A stretch of 21,595 nucleotides of DNA from Clostridiales bacterium (GCA_031289625.1 JAITPB010000132.1:1-21595); one strand, 5' to 3'; positions 1 to 8,168 are shown, counted from the stretch's first letter. Notes: generated by a model from the letters alone, not told the origin. Program-made: numbers and translations.

Positions 1-892
1 TCACAATATAATCACCCAGCTTGAGCGCCATCCGCGTCGCCATAACGCTGTTGCACCCATGCGCGATGTTGGCAAAAGGCCCGCCGTGTATGAACGCCGG
101 GGTATGTTCCAGCGTCTGCGCCAGATTGGGTTTTAAAGCGTCTTTCAACAGCGCGGCCATGGCTCCGGCGGCTTTTAAATCACCAGCGGTCACAGGTTTT
201 TCCTCATGCGTGTAACCCACAACAATCCGGGAGAGCCTGTCTTTCAAATCGTTCATGCCGCTGGAGAGGCATAATACCGCCATGATTTCAGAAGCCACAG
301 TAATATCAAAGCCATCTTCGCGAGGCACGCCATTGACCCGGCCGCCGAGCCCGCTGACGATATTTCTCAGCTGTCTGTCATTCATGTCCACCGCGCGCTT
401 CCATGTGATCCGGCGCGTGTCCAGGCTCAGAGCATTGCCGTGGTGTATGTGGTTGTCCAGCATAGCGGCCAGCAAATTATTGGCCGCGCCGATGGCGTGA
501 AAATCTCCGGTAAAGTGCAGGTTAATGTCCTCCATCGGGATCACCTGCGCGTAGCCTCCGCCAGCTGCGCCGCCTTTCACGCCGAACACAGGCCCCAGGG
601 AGGGCTCGCGCAAAGCCGCGACGCTTTTTTTGCCAATCCGCCGTAAGCCATCGGCCAGCCCCACGGCTGTGGTGGTTTTGCCTTCGCCTGCGGGCGTAGG
701 GGTAATGGCGGTGACCAGCACTAATTTGCCCTCTGGTTTGTCTTCCCATTGGCGCAAAACATCGCAGTCAATTTTCGCTTTGTAATGGCCGTACTGTTCC
801 ACAAATTTTTCGTCTATCCCCAAGCCGTCCGCGATTTCATTGATGGGGCGCATAGACGCCGCCTGCGCGATCTCAATGTCGGTTTTTAACAC
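1..892 (-). CDS. fhs: Formate--tetrahydrofolate ligase (N-terminal part, cut by window edge)
   Basis: ATP-dependent cytoplasmic enzyme that joins formate to tetrahydrofolate to give 10-formyl-THF, feeding the one-carbon pool or the methyl branch of the Wood-Ljungdahl pathway. About 297 codons are present, roughly the first half of a family usually near 556 residues; the C-terminal half lies beyond base 1. The N-terminus reads MLKTDIEIAQAASMRPI, as in the family, and the nucleotide-binding loop TPTPAGEGKTT lies near residues 64-74, followed by LREPSLGPVFGVKGG and TGDFHAIGAANN. I chose the GTG at 892-890: GGAG lies 10 nt upstream, and the alternative in-frame GTG at 913 would sit only about 7 nt after the predicted transcription start. 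The gene has its own promoter and lies downstream of murI in the same direction. The identity is certain; the exact start is less so. Confidence 0.96.
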   Translation of the reverse strand, partial: MLKTDIEIAQAASMRPINEIADGLGIDEKFVEQYGHYKAKIDCDVLRQWEDKPEGKLVLVTAITPTPAGEGKTTTAVGLADGLRRIGKKSVAALREPSLGPVFGVKGGAAGGGYAQVIPMEDINLHFTGDFHAIGAANNLLAAMLDNHIHHGNALSLDTRRITWKRAVDMNDRQLRNIVSGLGGRVNGVPREDGFDITVASEIMAVLCLSSGMNDLKDRLSRIVVGYTHEEKPVTAGDLKAAGAMAALLKDALKPNLAQTLEHTPAFIHGGPFANIAHGCNSVMATRMALKLGDYIV

Positions 893-926
893 GTCCAAAT
901 CACTCCAGTTCACTTTAGTTTTTTCT

Positions 927-955
927 ATTATACAGGCAATCGTATTGTTTGTAAA
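927..955 (-). promoter_or_regulatory. Sigma-A type promoter of fhs
   Basis: Read on the minus strand, TTTACA (955-950), a 17-bp spacer and a perfect TATAAT (932-927). The predicted transcription start is near 920, leaving a short leader of about 28 nt before the GTG at 892. Confidence 0.72.
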
Positions 956-979
956 AACAAAATTATCCGTTGTAATTTT
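951..979 (-). terminator. Weak AT-rich hairpin after murI
   Basis: On the minus strand AAAATTA (979-973) and TAATTTT (965-959) form a perfect 7-bp stem with a 7-nt loop, followed by GTTTTTAC. The stem has no G-C pairs and the trailing Ts overlap the fhs -35 box, so it may terminate murI poorly or not at all. Confidence 0.3.
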
Positions 980-989
980 AGATCGCTGA

Positions 990-1790
990 TCAGTATTTTT
1001 CGATATCCACTTTGATCGCTTCATGCTCCTGACGAAGAGCCAGCCGGCAAATACGGTTGAATTTATTGGTATTGTCACTGACATAAAACGCGTGGCTCTT
1101 CGCGGGGGAACCTGTGTTCTCCAGAGCGTTCTCCCGGAGAAACTGTTTCAGTTTGCGCGCCGTGGATTCAGCGGCGTTAATGATCCGCACCGATCCGACA
1201 ATGTCCCGTATGCAGTTCAGCAGCAAAGGATAATGGGTGCAGCCTAAAATCAGGCTGTCAATTTCCTTATCGAGCAATTCCTGCAAATAGATTTCCGCTG
1301 TAAGACGGGTAACTGTGTTCTGCGTCCAGCCTTCCTCCGCCAGCGGCACAAATAAAGGGCACGCTTTTGAATAGATCTGCGCGCCTTCAATGGCGTTTTT
1401 CAGCAGCGTTTCGTAGAGACCGGAACGTATGGTGGCTTCCGTACCGATGACGCCAACGATTTTATTGCGCGTGACATGCGCGCAGTCGTCCACGCCGGGG
1501 CTGGTGATTTCGATAAAAGGAATGTCAAATTCCTGCGCGAGAATCGTATAGCTGTTGGAACTGGCTGTACCGCAGGCAATGACAATGACTTTAACGTCTT
1601 TTGAAAGCAGGAAGCGCACAATTTGCCGGCTGAACTTCGTAATGATTTCAACGCTTTTGGAACCATAAGGCACGCGGGCTGTGTCTCCAAAATACACGAC
1701 GCTTTCATTGGGCAGCGCTTTGATGACTTCACTGGCCACCGTCAGCCCGCCGACGCCAGAATCAAATATTCCAATGGGCCTGGCATCCAT
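990..1790 (-). CDS. murI: Glutamate racemase
   Basis: Cofactor-independent racemase making D-glutamate from L-glutamate for the peptidoglycan stem peptide, in the cytoplasm. The N-terminus PIGIFDSGVGGLT carries the family Asp-Ser motif. The two catalytic cysteines lie in ACGTASSNS (Cys73 counted from this start) and GCTHYPLL (Cys184). The length of 266 residues is normal. Two ATGs lie six bases apart: the upstream one (1796) is only 1 nt from the GGGGG ribosome binding site, whereas the one at 1790 is 7 nt away, so I prefer 1790. The gene follows ddl by about 20 nt in the same direction, so ligA, ddl and murI read as one operon, with two adjacent cell-wall precursor enzymes at its end. Confidence 0.95.
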   Translation of the reverse strand: MDARPIGIFDSGVGGLTVASEVIKALPNESVVYFGDTARVPYGSKSVEIITKFSRQIVRFLLSKDVKVIVIACGTASSNSYTILAQEFDIPFIEITSPGVDDCAHVTRNKIVGVIGTEATIRSGLYETLLKNAIEGAQIYSKACPLFVPLAEEGWTQNTVTRLTAEIYLQELLDKEIDSLILGCTHYPLLLNCIRDIVGSVRIINAAESTARKLKQFLRENALENTGSPAKSHAFYVSDNTNKFNRICRLALRQEHEAIKVDIEKY

Positions 1791-1810
1791 TTGCATTCCC
1801 CCTTTTCTGG

Positions 1811-2911
1811 TTATTCCTGACAGAATGATTCGGGCAAGGCCGATTCATCGTCATTAGACAGAGCGATTTCAATCAGCCTGTCAACCAAATCCGGCGTGGG
1901 GATTCCCGAGGCCCGCCACAGCATGGGGTACATACTGATGGGCGTAAAGCCCGGCATGGTATTCATTTCATTGAAGATAACGCGTCCTGTCTCGTTCTCC
2001 AAAAAGAAATCCACCCTGGCAAGGCCCTTCCCATCCACTGCCTGGAACATCTGGACGGCGCGGCGCTGGATTTCCGCGGCGGTTTCCGGAGAAATGTCCG
2101 CCGGAACCAGAGTTTTAGACTCGCTGTTGTTGTATTTCGCGTCATAGTCATAAAAAGAAGAGGCCGCCGGCAGGATTTCGCCTACCACAGAGGCCTGCGC
2201 GCCGCCGCGCGGGCCCAGTACGGCGCATTCCAATTCCCTGCCGGAAACGGCCTTTTCAATGACGAGCTTATCATCGAACTCCAGCGCCAATTGAATGGCT
2301 TCCGACAGTTCTTTTTTATTGGCGGCTTTGGATATGCCCAGGGAAGATCCCGCGTTCGCCGGCTTGACAAAGCAGGGATAACCGATTTTGTAGCGTATTT
2401 TTTTGAGGATTTCCTCCTCGCTCTCCAGATCCCATCGGTTCAGCGTCAGGTAATCCAACTGATTGAGCCCTATCCGCGCGGCGATGATCTTGGTGAACGC
2501 TTTATCCATGGCAAGGGCGGAAGCCAGAACGCCGCATCCGACATAAGGAATGCCGCAAAGCTCCAGAAGCCCTTGTATCGTCCCGTCTTCCCCGTTGCGG
2601 CCATGCAGCGCCGGAAACGCCGCATCTACCGGAATGTATTTGATTTTATTCCCTACGATGCGCAGCAAGCCTTTATTCACGCGATCCGGACTTAAAGCCG
2701 CTGGCGTTCCAAATTTCTCCCAGGGGACATTTCGCAGATTGTCAATGGAGCCGTCATAGAGCAGCCATTTTCCTTCTTTCGTGATATAAACAGGTATCAC
2801 GTTGTATTTTTCCTCTGAAATATTGGCAATGATGGTGAGCGCAGAGACTTTGGAGACGTCATGCTCAGGCGAGCAGCCTCCAAACAGAACGAGTAAATTT
2901 TTTTTATTCAT
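1811..2911 (-). CDS. ddl: D-alanine--D-alanine ligase
   Basis: ATP-grasp ligase that makes the D-Ala-D-Ala dipeptide for peptidoglycan, in the cytoplasm. Visible in order over 366 residues: FGGCSPEHDVS near residues 10-20, GRNGEDGTIQG at 104-114, KPANAGSSLG at 183-192 (ATP-binding lysine region), the omega-loop FYDYDAKY at 253-260, and NEMNTMPGFT at 314-323 (metal site). The FYDYxAKY tyrosine is the feature of D-Ala-adding enzymes, so this is a housekeeping Ddl and not a VanA/B D-lactate ligase. The start ATG overlaps the ligA stop as ATGA, which points to translational coupling with ligA; murI follows. Confidence 0.96.
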   Translation of the reverse strand: MNKKNLLVLFGGCSPEHDVSKVSALTIIANISEEKYNVIPVYITKEGKWLLYDGSIDNLRNVPWEKFGTPAALSPDRVNKGLLRIVGNKIKYIPVDAAFPALHGRNGEDGTIQGLLELCGIPYVGCGVLASALAMDKAFTKIIAARIGLNQLDYLTLNRWDLESEEEILKKIRYKIGYPCFVKPANAGSSLGISKAANKKELSEAIQLALEFDDKLVIEKAVSGRELECAVLGPRGGAQASVVGEILPAASSFYDYDAKYNNSESKTLVPADISPETAAEIQRRAVQMFQAVDGKGLARVDFFLENETGRVIFNEMNTMPGFTPISMYPMLWRASGIPTPDLVDRLIEIALSNDDESALPESFCQE

Positions 2912-4896
2912 GGGGATCCCTCATTTACATGAAATTTTTCCGTGAATTCCTCTTCCGTAATGATAGGAACGCCTAATTCTTTGGCTTTTTTGTTTTTGGA
3001 AGATTCGGATTGAATGTTATTATTGATGAGAAAACCGGTTTTGGAGGTTACGCTTGCGGTGACTTTGCCTCCAAGAGACTCGATGGCGGCCCGCAATTGC
3101 GCGCGGTTCTTAAAATGATTTAATTCTCCTGTGATGACAAACGTCTGTTCTGATAAGATGCGCGGCGTCCGCGGCGAAGCCGTGAAACGCAGAATGGGCA
3201 AAACTTTTCGTATCAGCGCGGCATTTTTTTCATTCGCGAAATATTCGCACACCGATTGGGAAATCACCTCGCCAAATCCTTCAATGGCAGCCAATTCTTC
3301 CGGATTCGCGCGAATGATTTTTTCGATGTTATTATCATAATAGCCGCAAAGCAATTTTGCGTGACTCAAACCGACCTCCCGGATGCCCAGCGCGTAGATC
3401 AAATTGGACAATGTTGTTGTTTTGGATTTTTCGATGGATCGCGTCAGCTTGGTGAAAGATTTTTCTCCCAATCCTTTCATGGATATAATTTCCTGTTTAA
3501 AGCGATCAATATAGAAAATATCGGTATAATTCTCTATAAATCCCTGTTCTACAAATTTTTCCAACGTCTGCTGGGAAAGCCCTTCCATGTTCATCGCGTC
3601 CCTGGAGGCGAAGTGGGCAAGAGCGCTGATAAGCTGCGCGCGGCAGTCTGGATTGGCGCAATAAAGCGCCTTGCCTTCTTTCAGGCGGATGATTTCCGCA
3701 GCGCCGCCGCATTCCGGACAAAGTTCCGGAACAGCGGCGGTATTACTCCGGCTCAGATTCTCCGCGACTTGCGGGATGATCATGTTCGCTTTAAACACTT
3801 TTATCACATCGCCCACGCCCAGCGCCAAGTTTTCAAGAATGCTGACGTTATGAAGGCTGGCTTTATTCACAGTAGAGCCTTCAATCTCCACCGGCTCAAA
3901 GACGGCCACCGGGTTGATGAGGCCCGTGCGGGATGTACTCCATTGAATTTCCAGCAGAGTGGTCTCATGCATCTCATCCGCCCATTTAAAAGCGATAGCG
4001 TCTTTGGGAAACTTCGAAGTGCTGCCCAGTGACTCGCTGTAAATAAGGCTGTCATACGTCAGCACCAGGCCGTCGGACGCGAAATCATTTTTCGAGATGC
4101 GGCTTTCAAACGCCCTGACCACGTCTTCCACTGTCGCCCGGCGGATAATTTCTGTTTCGACTGTTTCAAAACCCACTTCCGCGAGCCAGCGCATTTGTTC
4201 CTTTTTAGAATCCTGAAAATCCATGCCAGCGGCTTTAATCAAACTGAACGCATAAAAATGCACGCCCCGCCCCGCCGCAATTGCGCTGTTGAGCTGGCGC
4301 ACTGTGCCGCTGCAGAGGTTGCGTGGATTTTTGTATTTTTCATCCGGCAGCAAAGCGTCATTGATCCGATCAAAAGCCGCATAGCCTATCACCGCCTCGC
4401 CGCGGACGACGCATTCATCTGTATAATGAATTTTCAAAGGAACATTTTCAAAAACACGCGCGTTGTGCGTCACATCTTCCCCGATTTCCCCATTACCGCG
4501 CGTGACAGCCTGAGACAGGGCGCCGTCCGTGTATCGCAGGACGATGGTCATTCCATCCAGCTTCCAGGAGATCAGCCCCGTTTGCTCACCCAAAAAGCTT
4601 TGCAGCTTCGCGATATCTTTGGTTTTATCCAACGACAGCATGGGCGAATCATGCCGCACTTTGATCAAATTGCTTAGCGCTTCATAGCCTACGGTTTGCG
4701 TCGGGCTGCCCGCCAGCGTTACACCGGCGGACGCTTCCAAGGCGGTTAATTCGTCGTACAGCGCGTCGTATTCCTGATTGGACATGATCTCCCGATTTTC
4801 ATTATAATAGACACGGGAAGCTTCATGAAGAAGGGAAATCAATTCCTTCATGCGCGTGATCAGCGCCAGAGCCGCCATGTTTTTGTCCGTATTCAT
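2908..4896 (-). CDS. ligA: NAD-dependent DNA ligase
   Basis: Seals nicks between Okazaki fragments and during repair, using NAD+ as AMP donor. Across 662 residues: an Ia-like N-terminal domain with EYDALYDEL (about 42-50), the adenylated lysine in WKLDG (Lys112), TRGNGEIGEDVT (132-143), the adenylation domain closed by AFKWA (Lys304), an OB-fold region, a zinc finger with Cys393, Cys396, Cys413 and Cys418, helix-hairpin-helix repeats (about 470-550) and a C-terminal BRCT domain (about 585-655) ending at the ddl overlap. Many ligases have TRGDG where this one has TRGNG; from memory the Asn form occurs in clostridial relatives, so I do not read it as a defect. GAGG lies about 10 nt before the chosen ATG; an in-frame ATG at residue 7 is an alternative. 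First gene of the ligA-ddl-murI operon. Confidence 0.97.
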   Translation of the reverse strand: MNTDKNMAALALITRMKELISLLHEASRVYYNENREIMSNQEYDALYDELTALEASAGVTLAGSPTQTVGYEALSNLIKVRHDSPMLSLDKTKDIAKLQSFLGEQTGLISWKLDGMTIVLRYTDGALSQAVTRGNGEIGEDVTHNARVFENVPLKIHYTDECVVRGEAVIGYAAFDRINDALLPDEKYKNPRNLCSGTVRQLNSAIAAGRGVHFYAFSLIKAAGMDFQDSKKEQMRWLAEVGFETVETEIIRRATVEDVVRAFESRISKNDFASDGLVLTYDSLIYSESLGSTSKFPKDAIAFKWADEMHETTLLEIQWSTSRTGLINPVAVFEPVEIEGSTVNKASLHNVSILENLALGVGDVIKVFKANMIIPQVAENLSRSNTAAVPELCPECGGAAEIIRLKEGKALYCANPDCRAQLISALAHFASRDAMNMEGLSQQTLEKFVEQGFIENYTDIFYIDRFKQEIISMKGLGEKSFTKLTRSIEKSKTTTLSNLIYALGIREVGLSHAKLLCGYYDNNIEKIIRANPEELAAIEGFGEVISQSVCEYFANEKNAALIRKVLPILRFTASPRTPRILSEQTFVITGELNHFKNRAQLRAAIESLGGKVTASVTSKTGFLINNNIQSESSKNKKAKELGVPIITEEEFTEKFHVNEGSP

Positions 4897-4927
4897 GCTA
4901 TTTCATCCTCATGTATTGATCTATGAG

Positions 4928-4956
4928 ACTATATCACATTTCAGAAATTTTCGCTA
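4928..4956 (-). promoter_or_regulatory. Extended -10 promoter of the ligA-ddl-murI operon
   Basis: On the minus strand a weak -35 (TAGCGA, 4956-4951), a 17-bp spacer ending in TGA, and TATAGT (4933-4928), giving the TGnTATAnT extended -10 form. The predicted start near 4921 leaves about 25 nt before the ligA ATG. Confidence 0.6.
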
Positions 4957-4997
4957 TTTTTATGATTTACACTTACGAGCATGTGGATTTGCCCTAA

Positions 4998-5041
4998 ATA
5001 ACGAAACAAAGCTTCAGATGATCTACATCATCTGAAGCTTT
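4998..5041 (-). terminator. Intrinsic terminator of the iron-sulfur gene, overlapping its stop codon
   Basis: Perfect 15-bp inverted repeat, 5008-5022 with 5027-5041, and a 4-base loop. On the minus strand it is followed by TTTGTTTCGTTATTT. The TGA stop of the upstream gene (5030-5028) lies inside the hairpin. It isolates the ligA operon from the genes before it. Confidence 0.85.
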
Positions 5042-5930
5042 CAGCCTTACCATCTGATTCCAAAAACCGCAAACGCAGCGCTCCGCACCGGCAATGTCCT
5101 GTGCATTTTCCGCATCGGATACATTCGGGATCGTCATTGGCCGCGCGTGGATCCAGCCCCATGGGGCAGGGCGCCAGGCAGTTTCCGCAATCGGTACAGC
5201 TGGCGCGGTTAAAACGCAGTTGGCAAAATGACACGCGGTTAAACAAACCGTAGACAGCGCCCAACGGGCAAAGGCACTTGCAAAAAAAACGCCGGCTCAA
5301 TAGACAAAGCGCCAGAATGATCGCGCACACCCAAAGTTTCCAGCGAAAAATCCAGCCTGTCACGGTAAATAGCCTGGGCTGTGCTATCAGCAGCGGGAAA
5401 GCGCCCATGATCATCCCCGCGGGACAGATGAATTCACAGAACCATGGCGCTCCAAATCCAAAAGCGTCCACTGCCAGCAACGGCAGCGCAATGACAAACA
5501 CGGCCAGCAGTAAATATTTGATATAACGGAAACCGCGCGGCAGCCGCCATTTTTCTTGCCACCTGCCTAAGGCGGGAAAACGCGCCGCTAAGAAGGTAAA
5601 CGGCGCGCGCAGTATTTCCTGCAACAACCCAAACGGGCACAGCCAGCCGCATACCAGCCTGCCAAAAACAAGACCAAAGGCCATGAGCAAGCCGATCACA
5701 TAAAAGCTCATTTTGCGCGCGGGATCCGCCAGCATGATTTGGAGCGAACCCAATGGGCACGCCGCTACGGCCCCAGGACATGAATAGCAGTTTAAGCCAG
5801 GAACGCAAAATTTTTTCAGAGAGCCGCCGTAAAGCCGCCCGGAAGCAAATCCAGAAAAATGAGCGTTGCACATGAGCGCAGCCGTGATTTGCGTGATCTT
5901 GCGTTTGCATTTCAAAAATATCCGGTTCAT
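5028..5930 (-). CDS. Membrane-bound 4Fe-4S protein, NapH/polyferredoxin-like
   Basis: Predicted multi-span membrane electron carrier; no substrate or partner can be named. In order over 300 residues: PGLNCYSCPGAVAACP (44-59), a hydrophobic span with CGWLCPFG (94-101), another with CEFICPAG (165-172), then CKCLCPLG (217-224), and two C-terminal ferredoxin-like clusters (Cys245/248/251/255 and Cys270/273/276/280). This is the Fer4_5/NapH-like layout. The frame is open upstream to a TTG at 5969, inside the preceding small gene and without a ribosome binding site. The ATG at 5930 gives an N-terminus (MNRIFLKCKRKITQ) like relatives and starts 16 nt after the small CXXC gene, so I chose it; no clear Shine-Dalgarno is seen, so translation may be coupled. 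The TGA stop lies in the terminator stem. Confidence 0.88.
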   Translation of the reverse strand: MNRIFLKCKRKITQITAALMCNAHFSGFASGRLYGGSLKKFCVPGLNCYSCPGAVAACPLGSLQIMLADPARKMSFYVIGLLMAFGLVFGRLVCGWLCPFGLLQEILRAPFTFLAARFPALGRWQEKWRLPRGFRYIKYLLLAVFVIALPLLAVDAFGFGAPWFCEFICPAGMIMGAFPLLIAQPRLFTVTGWIFRWKLWVCAIILALCLLSRRFFCKCLCPLGAVYGLFNRVSFCQLRFNRASCTDCGNCLAPCPMGLDPRAANDDPECIRCGKCTGHCRCGALRLRFLESDGKAESFR

Positions 5931-5946
5931 GGTTTGCAGTGGCCGC

Positions 5947-6084
5947 TTATCCAATGCCGATGCACTCAAGGCAGACTTGCGCCGCTTTGCGCCAAACGGC
6001 TTCGGCCTCTCCTCTGAAAACGCCTGTCACGATCAATGCCAGCGCGGTCAGCACAAGGAATATTTGTGTTCCCTTTCGCTTCAC
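5947..6084 (-). CDS. CD1871A-family small CXXC membrane protein
   Basis: A 45-residue protein starting at a GTG with a GGGGG ribosome binding site 6 nt upstream (TTAGGGGGTTGGCA before GTG). It has a basic start (MKRK), one hydrophobic segment (about residues 7-23), then FRGEAEAVW and the C-terminal CLECIGIG with Cys38 and Cys41. This matches what I know of the CD1871A family of CXXC-motif proteins in Clostridia, whose function is unknown and which lie next to 4Fe-4S membrane proteins, as here. It begins 18 nt after the dockerin gene and ends 16 nt before the iron-sulfur gene. It may help assemble or reduce the neighbouring iron-sulfur protein, but that is inference. Short and GTG-initiated, so easily missed. 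Confidence 0.82.
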   Translation of the reverse strand: MKRKGTQIFLVLTALALIVTGVFRGEAEAVWRKAAQVCLECIGIG

Positions 6085-6102
6085 TGCCAACCCCCTAAAC
6101 AA

Positions 6103-8133
6103 TTAATCTATCACGACAGCGCCTTGATTAAAATTGATTTGACATAGCAGCAGGTTCACATCCATCACATTAATGGAGCCGTCGCCGTTTAAGTCAGCAA
6201 GCCGATCGGAGGCTTTCACCGCGATTTTATTGTAATTTTCATCTGACCAGATAATCTCTAAGTCATCCGTATTGATGAAGTCATCGCCGGTCACATCGCC
6301 TGTCAGCAGAGTTATCAGGCGCGCGCCGTCCCGGCTGTCTGCGGTTAAGTCAACGTCTCTGTCAGTCACCACGATATTTTTCACGGTATAAGTTGTGTGA
6401 AGCGCCTTTGTGATTTCCAGCGTATAGGTTCCCGGCGCGACGCCAGAAAAGATAAATTCCCGCTCCGTCATACCCTGGCCGGCGGCGGCTGAAATGTCGA
6501 TTGTATATTGTTCGGCGCCATCCAGCAGCAAGCGTATAACCGCAGGGTTTTTTGGATTATAGGATTGCACGCGGCCTGTCACGGTATAGGCGGAATCTTC
6601 GGAACTGGAATCTCGGGAATTGAAACCTTCTAAAGTAGCCCACCCTGAATCGGCTCCCCCCGAACCGAAATCCTCTGAGGCAGAAGCCCCTGAACCGGAA
6701 TCCTCTGAAGCAGAAGCCCCTGAACCGGAATCCTTTGAAGCGGAAGCCCCTGAACCGGAATCCTTTGGCTCTTCTTCAATTGCGGCTGGCAAATCCAGAT
6801 CCGGGATGAACGTGTAATTGGTAATAGAACTCTTATCATAACTGACCGCCCAATGCACAGCGCCCGTTAAGGCGTTGTATCGAAGCGCGTCTTGATTATT
6901 GAGCCTGGCGCCGACAGGCAGTTCAGTGATTGGCTTAATAATATTACCGTCTTTATCAACGATAGCCATGCAGGTTTTTCTGTAAGCCGCGCTCGACATG
7001 CTTTCCCACATCACTAAATAGCGATCGCCATCCAAACGCACAATTTTAGGGTTCGCGGCGTTTTCCAACTCCATATTGGTATAATGCGTAATCCAAATCG
7101 GGGCGCCGCTTTCTGTCATATCGGCATCCATTTTGATCAAAAATAAATTCCTGGAGCCATTGTGTGTCGAGTACGCCGCGTCGCAATTTTCATACGCGCC
7201 AGCCAAAAGATATCCGTCTGACGTTTCAGCCACACCGCCCAATTGCGCGAATGTATATTGATATGTGCTGTATGGCTTGAAAGGCAGAAGCGTCAATGAT
7301 TGGATCTCTTCCCCGCGCTGCAATTTCGCGGCGGAAAATCCTCGCGGCCCGACGTCCCCCTGATCCACGATGATAAAGCCGTTTTCAACCGGCAGGACAA
7401 ACTGATCGAATGAATGCGACACATAGGGTATTGTCATTTCACTGGGCAAAAAGGGCCCAGTGTCCAAACGCTCAAAGGATTCCTTATTCAGCATATACCC
7501 ATAGGAGGCCTGATAATCGACGCCGTCTTCATACATAAACATCAGCCGCGCGAAATAAACGCCTACTACGTCACCCGATACTTCCATACGGCAAGTTCCA
7601 AAGTCAAACGGTATTTTTACTGTATTAAAAATATCCTCGTTGTATCCTTTGAATTCAGCGTAATTTATGATCTCGCCGCGGTTGTCGCACTTCACCAGAG
7701 CCATGTTGTTCACGTCGCGCTCAGATTCCCGCAGTTCCTTCCCGCAAAAAAGATAGTAGTTTCCTTCATCGTCTTTCGCGGCTGCGCCAAACAGCAGCAT
7801 CGGTTTTGGCAGCGTCACTGTCCGAATCAGCGACATATCCGGTGAATACTCAAAAACCAAAACGTCATAAGAAGAATTATCCGCGCAGAACACGCTGATC
7901 GTTCCATCCGCATTCGTTACCGTGGTCAGCGTGGGAACCGTGCTGTGCATATCTAAATAAGAAAGCGCCGTATCATAATTCGGGCCGATAAGGCGATTGG
8001 TTTTTTGCAGGGTTATTTTGGGATTGCTCGCCGCGTATGTTTTTGTCAGGGAGTGAGGCGCGCCTTCCAGTATGGAAATCAGCAGCGCCACAAGCACGGC
8101 GCAAATAATAATTTTTTTCCGTGAACTTGACAT
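6103..8133 (-). CDS. Secreted protein with C-terminal type I dockerin
   Basis: 676 residues. A signal peptide (MSSSRKKIIICAVLVALL, cleavage probably after TYA at about 34) is followed by a roughly 400-residue region of repeated beta-rich segments (FxxxGGVAETSDGYLLAG, KIVRLDGDRYLVMW) that looks propeller-like. A Ser/Gly/Ala linker of 10-residue repeats (456-491), an Ig-like module starting YTVTGRVQSYNPKNP (about 516-611) and a dockerin (612-end) complete it. Calcium loops: GDVTGDDFINTDD (first, with Thr for the usual Asn/Asp) and ADLNGDGSINVMD (second, canonical). Such Ig-plus-dockerin ends are common in gut Clostridia. The frame extends to a TTG at 8172 overlapping the upstream stop, but AGGAGA lies 9 nt before the ATG at 8133, which also starts the signal peptide. 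No catalytic domain is recognised. Confidence 0.85.
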   Translation of the reverse strand: MSSSRKKIIICAVLVALLISILEGAPHSLTKTYAASNPKITLQKTNRLIGPNYDTALSYLDMHSTVPTLTTVTNADGTISVFCADNSSYDVLVFEYSPDMSLIRTVTLPKPMLLFGAAAKDDEGNYYLFCGKELRESERDVNNMALVKCDNRGEIINYAEFKGYNEDIFNTVKIPFDFGTCRMEVSGDVVGVYFARLMFMYEDGVDYQASYGYMLNKESFERLDTGPFLPSEMTIPYVSHSFDQFVLPVENGFIIVDQGDVGPRGFSAAKLQRGEEIQSLTLLPFKPYSTYQYTFAQLGGVAETSDGYLLAGAYENCDAAYSTHNGSRNLFLIKMDADMTESGAPIWITHYTNMELENAANPKIVRLDGDRYLVMWESMSSAAYRKTCMAIVDKDGNIIKPITELPVGARLNNQDALRYNALTGAVHWAVSYDKSSITNYTFIPDLDLPAAIEEEPKDSGSGASASKDSGSGASASEDSGSGASASEDFGSGGADSGWATLEGFNSRDSSSEDSAYTVTGRVQSYNPKNPAVIRLLLDGAEQYTIDISAAAGQGMTEREFIFSGVAPGTYTLEITKALHTTYTVKNIVVTDRDVDLTADSRDGARLITLLTGDVTGDDFINTDDLEIIWSDENYNKIAVKASDRLADLNGDGSINVMDVNLLLCQINFNQGAVVID
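6662..6768 (-). repeat. 30-bp tandem repeat coding for the DSGSGASASE linker
   Basis: Three full 30-bp units (6662-6691, 6692-6721, 6722-6751) and a partial fourth, differing at a few positions. They encode an acidic Ser/Gly/Ala linker between the beta-rich domain and the Ig-dockerin end of the secreted protein. Unit number is likely to vary between strains. Confidence 0.9.
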
Positions 8134-8168
8134 TCCAATAATTCTCCTGGTCTCTGTATTTATCATAA

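Noticed and set aside
1811..2911. Van-type (vancomycin resistance) ligase
   Set aside because: The omega-loop keeps FYDYDAKY, as in D-Ala-D-Ala ligases, and there are no vanH- or vanX-like neighbours.
5931..5969. Thirteen-residue N-terminal extension of the iron-sulfur protein from a TTG
   Set aside because: It lies inside the small CXXC gene in another frame, has no ribosome binding site, and relatives begin near the ATG at 5930.
6620..6817. Plus-strand frame with EPESSEAEAP repeats
   Set aside because: Antisense shadow of the 30-bp linker repeat in the dockerin gene.
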